This document shows, in pieces, positions 42,295 to 46,229 of a DNA stretch of 46,229 nucleotides. Position 1 is the stretch's first letter. Each line of letters begins with the position of its first letter. The notes under the pieces are model-generated. The model ran no database searches. It was not told the DNA's origin and saw nothing but the letters and a program-made list of their open reading frames with translations. The stretch is from Acidimicrobiia bacterium (GTDB taxonomy: Bacteria; Actinomycetota; Acidimicrobiia; Spongiisociales; ZC4RG35), in assembly GCA_013812505.1 (NCBI GenBank), contig JACCTH010000054.1, positions 1 to 46,229 of the forward strand, in the 5' to 3' direction. The position numbers were made by a program, and so were the translations under genes.

Positions 42295-42846
42295 ATGACG
42301 ATCCTGCTCGAGACCGAACGGATGCTTCTCCGTGAGTTCACCACTGAGGACAGCCAGTTGTTGTTCGAACTGAATAACGATCCCGAGGTCATGTTCTACA
42401 TCAACGCTGGTCAGCCGGTCCCGATGGCGGAAATAGTCGAGGAGACCCTCCCGGCCTTCCTTGCGTACTACCGAGACGGGGATCGCTTTGGCTTTTGGGC
42501 CGCGAACGAGAAGGCCACCGGGACCTTCTTGGGATGGTTCCATCTCCACCGGGGTGAGCGCTCGACCGACCCTGAGCTCGGGTATCGCCTGCATCGGGCG
42601 GCGTGGAACCGAGGTCTGGCCACCGAAGGTTGCGCAGCGTTGATCGAGAGGGCCTTCCAGGATCCCACCATCTCCCGGATTTATGCCGAGACGATGGTCG
42701 TTCACACTGCCTCCCGCAGGGTGATGGAAAAAGTGGGAATGCGGTTCGTCCGGATCTTTCACGCCGACTGGCCGTTTCGGATTCCCGGTGACGAGCACGG
42801 CGACGTCGAGTATGAGATCACCCGCGCTGAATGGGGAAACCGCTAG
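42295..42846 (+). CDS. GNAT N-acetyltransferase (RimJ/RimL type)
   Basis: 183 residues: TERMLLREFTTEDSQLLFEL, FLGWFHLHRGER, ELGYRLHRAAWNRGLATEGC (motif A) and SRRVMEKVGMRFVR. Acetyl-CoA-dependent, acceptor unknown. Start ATG 42295, 29 bases from the divergent pirin gene. Its end overlaps the convergent 7TM gene by 4 bases. Confidence 0.88.
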   Translation: MTILLETERMLLREFTTEDSQLLFELNNDPEVMFYINAGQPVPMAEIVEETLPAFLAYYRDGDRFGFWAANEKATGTFLGWFHLHRGERSTDPELGYRLHRAAWNRGLATEGCAALIERAFQDPTISRIYAETMVVHTASRRVMEKVGMRFVRIFHADWPFRIPGDEHGDVEYEITRAEWGNR

Positions 42847-44018
42847 CGGACCCAGAGCGCCAGCGAGGTCGGTTGCATCGTTCGTTGGACGACAGCCGCG
42901 ATCTCGTCGCCCAGAGAAGCGAGACTGACCTCCGCCCGGAGCCTCTCGCCGAAATCGGTGAGGGCGAGCTCGGCGTTGTAGCGCGCCCGGTTGAAGCGGC
43001 GGTCGACGAGGCGTTGGACGCGGCGCCGGAGCGGGTTGAACAGAGCGGCGATCGCCAGGGTGGAGATGGCTACCGGCAGCTGACCTTCGATCGGGAGGAA
43101 TGAGCGGATCAGAAATACCAAACCGAGATAGGCCCCGACCGACAGCACCGTCAGGAGCCCATAGGTGACGGTCCGGCCGATGATCCGGTCGATCTCATAG
43201 AGCCGGTATCGAGTGACGGCGATACCCACCGACGTTGGCAGGGCCACGAGCGCAGTCAGCAACAGGGCTTCGCCCACGATGCCCCCACCCTCGTCGATGT
43301 CGAACATGATCAGAAGGCCCTGCGCGGCGAAGAGGAAGCCGGTCAACAAGAGCCATTTGATCTGGAGGCGCACAGTCTCGGCGCCGCGTCGCCATCTGAT
43401 CACGAGCGACACCACCGACAAGAGAAGCGGGATCAGTATGCCGAAGATCCCGATGTTCAGGATCAGGTCGACTGCGGGCGATGGAGCCGCTTCGTTGAGG
43501 ATCGCAGCACCGTCGTCGCGAAAGCGCCAACTCTCAATGGTTCCAACCAGCACAACGGTGGTCACCGCGAGAACGTCGACGAGGACGATCGGTACCCAGC
43601 GCCGGGAGAGCAGCTTCCCTGTCGGATAGACCAGGAAGAGGGCCGGGATGAATGAGAACGGAATGATCCATATGGTCTGCGATAACACTCCGACCTCGCC
43701 GGCAGCTGGGAGCGAGCCGGGATCCATCAGCAGCCCACGGACGGCGTACTCGGCCGCCGTCTGATAAAGGAGAATCCCCACTCCGATGATGGCGACCAGC
43801 CAGCCGATGTTGATCTGCGGGCGGAGTCGAACGATCAACAAACCAACTGCGAGATATACAACTCCCGACAGCCCCTGGAGCAGGGCGGCGGGACGAAAGT
43901 AGTAGGTGTTGGCGACGTCGCTGTTCCACGAACTGACCACGAGCCAAAGTTGGAACACGGCGAGAGTCGCTCCGACGACGGCCATCGCTGCGACGAGAAT
44001 GCGCTGTCTAGAAGTCAT
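42843..44018 (-). CDS. 7TM-like membrane sensor module without a kinase domain
   Basis: 391 residues; about 8-9 hydrophobic segments followed by QRLVDRRFNRARYNAELALT and the C-terminal TMQPTSLALWVR. This tail precedes histidine kinase or ATPase domains in related actinobacterial proteins, but the coding frame ends here in TAG and no HisKA or HATPase sequence follows. Either a stand-alone sensor or a partner for a kinase encoded elsewhere. Confidence 0.78.
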   Translation of the reverse strand: MTSRQRILVAAMAVVGATLAVFQLWLVVSSWNSDVANTYYFRPAALLQGLSGVVYLAVGLLIVRLRPQINIGWLVAIIGVGILLYQTAAEYAVRGLLMDPGSLPAAGEVGVLSQTIWIIPFSFIPALFLVYPTGKLLSRRWVPIVLVDVLAVTTVVLVGTIESWRFRDDGAAILNEAAPSPAVDLILNIGIFGILIPLLLSVVSLVIRWRRGAETVRLQIKWLLLTGFLFAAQGLLIMFDIDEGGGIVGEALLLTALVALPTSVGIAVTRYRLYEIDRIIGRTVTYGLLTVLSVGAYLGLVFLIRSFLPIEGQLPVAISTLAIAALFNPLRRRVQRLVDRRFNRARYNAELALTDFGERLRAEVSLASLGDEIAAVVQRTMQPTSLALWVR

Positions 44019-44049
44019 CGACCTGGCGGACCGTACCCATGCGTCGTTC

Positions 44050-44619
44050 CTACAGCGTTACGGCGAGTGGCCTGACCACCCGGGCAGGGATTCCCACCGC
44101 GACCACGTTCATGGGGAGATCCCGCGTAACGACGGCGCCGGCTCCGACCACTGTGTTCTCCCCTATGGTCACCCCTGGGCAGACGATGACGCCCCCGCCG
44201 AGCCATACGTTGTCACCAAGCGTGATCGGCAGTGCCGACTCCCACTTCTCTCGGCGTGACTTGGGGTCGAGCGGATGGGTGGCGGTGAGCAGTTGGACGT
44301 TGGGTCCGATCTGGACATCGTTGCCGATGGTGATCTTCGCCACGTCGAGGCACACCAGCCCGTAATTGGCAAAGCTCCTTGCTCCGAAGGAAGTCTGGTA
44401 CCCATAGTCGCAGTAGAACGGCGGTCGGATCCCGCTTCCCTCCCCAAAGGCACCGAGCAGATCAGTGAGGATGGCCTGTCGGACATCGGCTGCGTACGCC
44501 TCGTTGAAACGTTGGAGCAGTGATTGCGCTCGCTCGAGTTCGCGGGCGAGTTCGGGGTCATCGGCGATGTACAACTCACCGGCGAGCATCCGCTCGCGCA
44601 TGCTTTTTTCGGTCGTCAT
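44050..44619 (-). CDS. Sugar O-acetyltransferase (maltose/galactoside type)
   Basis: 189 residues. MRERMLAGELYIADDPELAR is the N-terminal Maa domain; hexapeptide turns follow, ending in the active-site patch ATHPLDPKSRREKWESALP and VWLGGGVIVCPGVTIGENTV. Acetyl-CoA-dependent, likely on glucose or maltose-like sugars. Confidence 0.92.
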   Translation of the reverse strand: MTTEKSMRERMLAGELYIADDPELARELERAQSLLQRFNEAYAADVRQAILTDLLGAFGEGSGIRPPFYCDYGYQTSFGARSFANYGLVCLDVAKITIGNDVQIGPNVQLLTATHPLDPKSRREKWESALPITLGDNVWLGGGVIVCPGVTIGENTVVGAGAVVTRDLPMNVVAVGIPARVVRPLAVTL

Positions 44620-44638
44620 CTCGACCAAACTAGAGGTG

Positions 44639-44827
44639 ATGGAGCTCGGCTTCTTCTATCGAGTGCGCAAGTCGGGTGAGGTCTCAATCGAACGGGAGGG
44701 TCGCGAGGTAACGGTCTTGCGTGGCGCCGCCGCGGCGAAGTTCCTCAAGAGAGTGGCGACCGAGGATCCCCAACAGGTCATGGCTCGGGTGACCGGCAAC
44801 TACAAACGCGGCAACGAGTGGCAGTGA
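44639..44827 (+). CDS. Small conserved protein of unknown function
   Basis: 62 residues; FYRVRKSGEVSIEREGREVT, VLRGAAAAKFLKRV and QQVMARVTGNYKRGNE resemble a family of short conserved hypothetical proteins. ATG preceded by AGAGGTG. Stop overlaps the next start by 4 bases. No function assigned. Confidence 0.75.
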   Translation: MELGFFYRVRKSGEVSIEREGREVTVLRGAAAAKFLKRVATEDPQQVMARVTGNYKRGNEWQ

Positions 44828-45069
44828 GTCGCCGGCCAAGTGGCTCGGCCGACGTCGACCTGCAGGAGTGCGGAGGCGATTTCCTCTACTGGAACGGGAT
44901 CAACGGGTCAAGGTGGCACGGTGGCCGGCCTGGCGCTCGTAACGACGTCTGGCTCCTGGACGTCAACGGCAACCGCGTTGCGATCCAGACATCTGCCCTT
45001 CGCGGCACGCCCGAGACCCTGGTGACGGAAGCCCGCGGGATCGTGGAGTCCACCGACTTCAACCCATGA
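44824..45069 (+). CDS. Short ORF, possibly the remnant C-terminus of a larger protein
   Basis: 81 residues from GTG 44824 (GTGA overlap with the previous stop). The end VWLLDVNGNRVAIQTSALRG, TPETLVTEARGIVESTDF looks like the conserved C-terminal strand-helix of a larger lipoprotein or domain, whereas its N-terminal half looks unconserved. May be a decayed gene or a real small partner of the gene upstream. Confidence 0.45.
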   Translation: MSRRPSGSADVDLQECGGDFLYWNGINGSRWHGGRPGARNDVWLLDVNGNRVAIQTSALRGTPETLVTEARGIVESTDFNP

Positions 45070-45503
45070 GGTAGGCAACAGCCCTCGCACGCCTCGGAAA
45101 ATTCGCGCGTTGCGGGACACGGTTCTGGCGGCGCCTAGCGCGCAGACCGCGAAACCGGTCGCGCTCCGACAGAGCTGTTCTGGCAAGATGTGGCAGTGGC
45201 AGGGGTACTGCAGACGCTTGAACACATCACCATGCGATGGCTTTCGGTACTCGGTTGTGCGATCGCCCCCGTAGAGGTCATCCCTGCGGGTGAAGGAGTC
45301 GGCTTCGTAGGGCGGGCGGCGCGGGTCCGGCCGCACCGTGACGTTCCACGCGCGCCCGCTTCGGTGTTCGCGAAGCTGCCAGCCGACGGTGCGGCGTGTG
45401 GGATCGGCGTGGCACGGCGCGTGGACGAGCGAGCAGTGCTGTTCAATCGGGAACTTGCAGCGTCCGCGGGCGTGGCTCGGCGGGTCGGGGGATGCAGAGC
45501 GGG
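45070..45503. other. Stretch without a convincing gene
   Basis: 434 bases of high GC with open frames on both strands but none with a good ribosome site and recognisable domain. On the minus strand a Cys/His-rich stretch (RCKFPIEQHCSLVHAPCHAD and GWQLREHRSGRAWNVTVRPD) might be the relic of a nuclease-like or zinc-binding protein, but it lacks a start and full domain. Confidence 0.4.
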
Positions 45504-46226
45504 ATGACTTCTCGGCTCGTCGCTCTCTGCTTCGATGCGAACGATCCGCTCCGTCTCGCGCGCTTCTGGGCCGACGCTCTGCACTGGGAGATAGACGACG
45601 AGACCCATGATGAGATCGGTCTCGTGCCGACGGATGACACCAGATTCCGGATCGAGTTCCAGGCGGTCCCGGAGCAGAAGGCGGGCAAGAACCGTATCCA
45701 TCTCGATCTGACAAGCACGTCCATCGATGACCAGAAAGAAACGGTCGAGAGGTTGGTCGAGCTCGGCGCCCGCCACATCGACATCGGTCAGGGCCCAGAC
45801 GACGGTCATGTCGTGCTCGCCGACCCCGAAGGCAACGAGTTCTGCGTCATCGAGCCGGACAACTCCTTCCTCGCTGACTGCGGACGCCTCGGATCGATCA
45901 CGTGCGACGGTTTGCCGGCGGTCGGGTACTTCTGGAGCGAAGCCCTCGGGTGGCCGTTGGTCTGGGACCAGGACCAAGAAACCGCGATCCGCGCGCCGGA
46001 CGGCACCGGTCCGTTCATCACCTGGGGGCCGCCGCTTCCCCCGAAGATCACGAAGAACAGGCTTCATCTCGACATCGCTCCGACCGACCATGGTGATCAG
46101 CGGGCGGAGGTGGACCGTCTCCGCTCCCTCGGAGCGACTCGCATCGACATCGGACGGGGCGAGGTCAGCTGGGTGGTCATGGCAGATCCCGATGGCAATG
46201 AGTTCTTTGTGCGGACACCGCAATAG
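45504..46226 (+). CDS. VOC-superfamily protein with two glyoxalase-like domains
   Basis: 240 residues: MTSRLVALCFDANDPLRLAR opens the first half and VGYFWSEALGWPLVWD the second. Each half carries ADP(E/D)GNEF(C/F)V near its end, a typical VOC beta-alpha-beta-beta-beta closing segment. Metal ligands are not clear. ATG 45504 preferred; ATG 45492 would add four residues. Close to the end of the window. Confidence 0.85.
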   Translation: MTSRLVALCFDANDPLRLARFWADALHWEIDDETHDEIGLVPTDDTRFRIEFQAVPEQKAGKNRIHLDLTSTSIDDQKETVERLVELGARHIDIGQGPDDGHVVLADPEGNEFCVIEPDNSFLADCGRLGSITCDGLPAVGYFWSEALGWPLVWDQDQETAIRAPDGTGPFITWGPPLPPKITKNRLHLDIAPTDHGDQRAEVDRLRSLGATRIDIGRGEVSWVVMADPDGNEFFVRTPQ

Positions 46227-46229
46227 CGC

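Noticed and set aside
45135-46223. A 362-residue minus-strand frame over the VOC gene
   Set aside because: It is the shadow of the VOC protein and has no recognisable motif; codon pattern and domain match favour the plus strand.

Overview
The window is about 46 kb around the replication origin of a high-GC bacterium. The gene order is the classic Actinomycetota origin neighbourhood: rpmH/dnaA, dnaN, gyrB, gyrA, then a DUF3566 membrane protein on one side, and rnpA, yidD, yidC, jag, rsmG, parA, parB, a CwlM homologue, trxA, trxB and a SigM-like sigma/anti-sigma pair on the other. Frequent GTG and TTG starts, 4-bp ATGA/GTGA overlaps and the tRNA nucleotidyltransferase (pcnA) placement also match. 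A deep-branching actinobacterium (for example Acidimicrobiia-like) is my inference; the sequence alone does not fix the class.

Layout. 1-217: the end of an IS30-type element inserted in an AzlC-like permease gene, with a short leader ORF upstream. 389-949: a divergent CGNR zinc-finger regulator. 938-6881: a fully coupled arginine operon argC-argB-argD-argR-argG-argH (minus strand) with an ARG-box-like palindrome over its promoter; argJ and argF are absent. 6976-9533: tRNA nucleotidyltransferase and a lone PilT-like ATPase with an altered Walker B motif. 9530-12009: an unknown protein, an HDAC-family deacetylase and a GNAT protein. 12016-14677: a stand-alone membrane pseudokinase with a discoidin-like tail, an ECF sigma factor and its anti-sigma factor. 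14674-22636: a glycan island (large membrane protein, sugar aminotransferase, Gfo/Idh dehydrogenase, hexapeptide N-acetyltransferase with a zinc ribbon, FAD sugar-mutase-like enzyme, polysaccharide deacetylase, GT2). 22658-24257: small membrane protein, trxB, trxA. 24314-29973: cwlM-like, parB, parA, rsmG, jag, yidC, yidD, rnpA, rpmH, all minus strand. 29974-31967: dnaA with DnaA boxes before and after it. 31968-39454: dnaN, an inverted recF-dciA pair, gyrB, gyrA, DUF3566. 39518-46226: accessory and housekeeping genes (unknown Rossmann-like protein, 41-aa membrane protein, exonuclease III, pirin, two acyl/acetyltransferases, 7TM protein, small unknowns, double-VOC protein).

How it fits together. 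The centre holds the initiation machinery (DnaA, boxes, a DnaA-trio-like unwinding element, DnaN), segregation (ParA/ParB and a near-consensus parS in the rsmG start), supercoiling (GyrBA) and membrane insertion (YidC/YidD/Jag). The left flank carries an envelope-control set known from mycobacteria (MviN-type pseudokinase, SigM, CwlM), here without the MurJ flippase and with a glycan operon inserted. The most notable observations are an rnpA frame with no canonical start codon, unusual residues at the quinolone-pocket positions of both gyrase subunits, a BUS-like origin element between dnaA and dnaN, the lone MviN-type pseudokinase next to a zinc-less CwlM, and the IS-disrupted permease locus.
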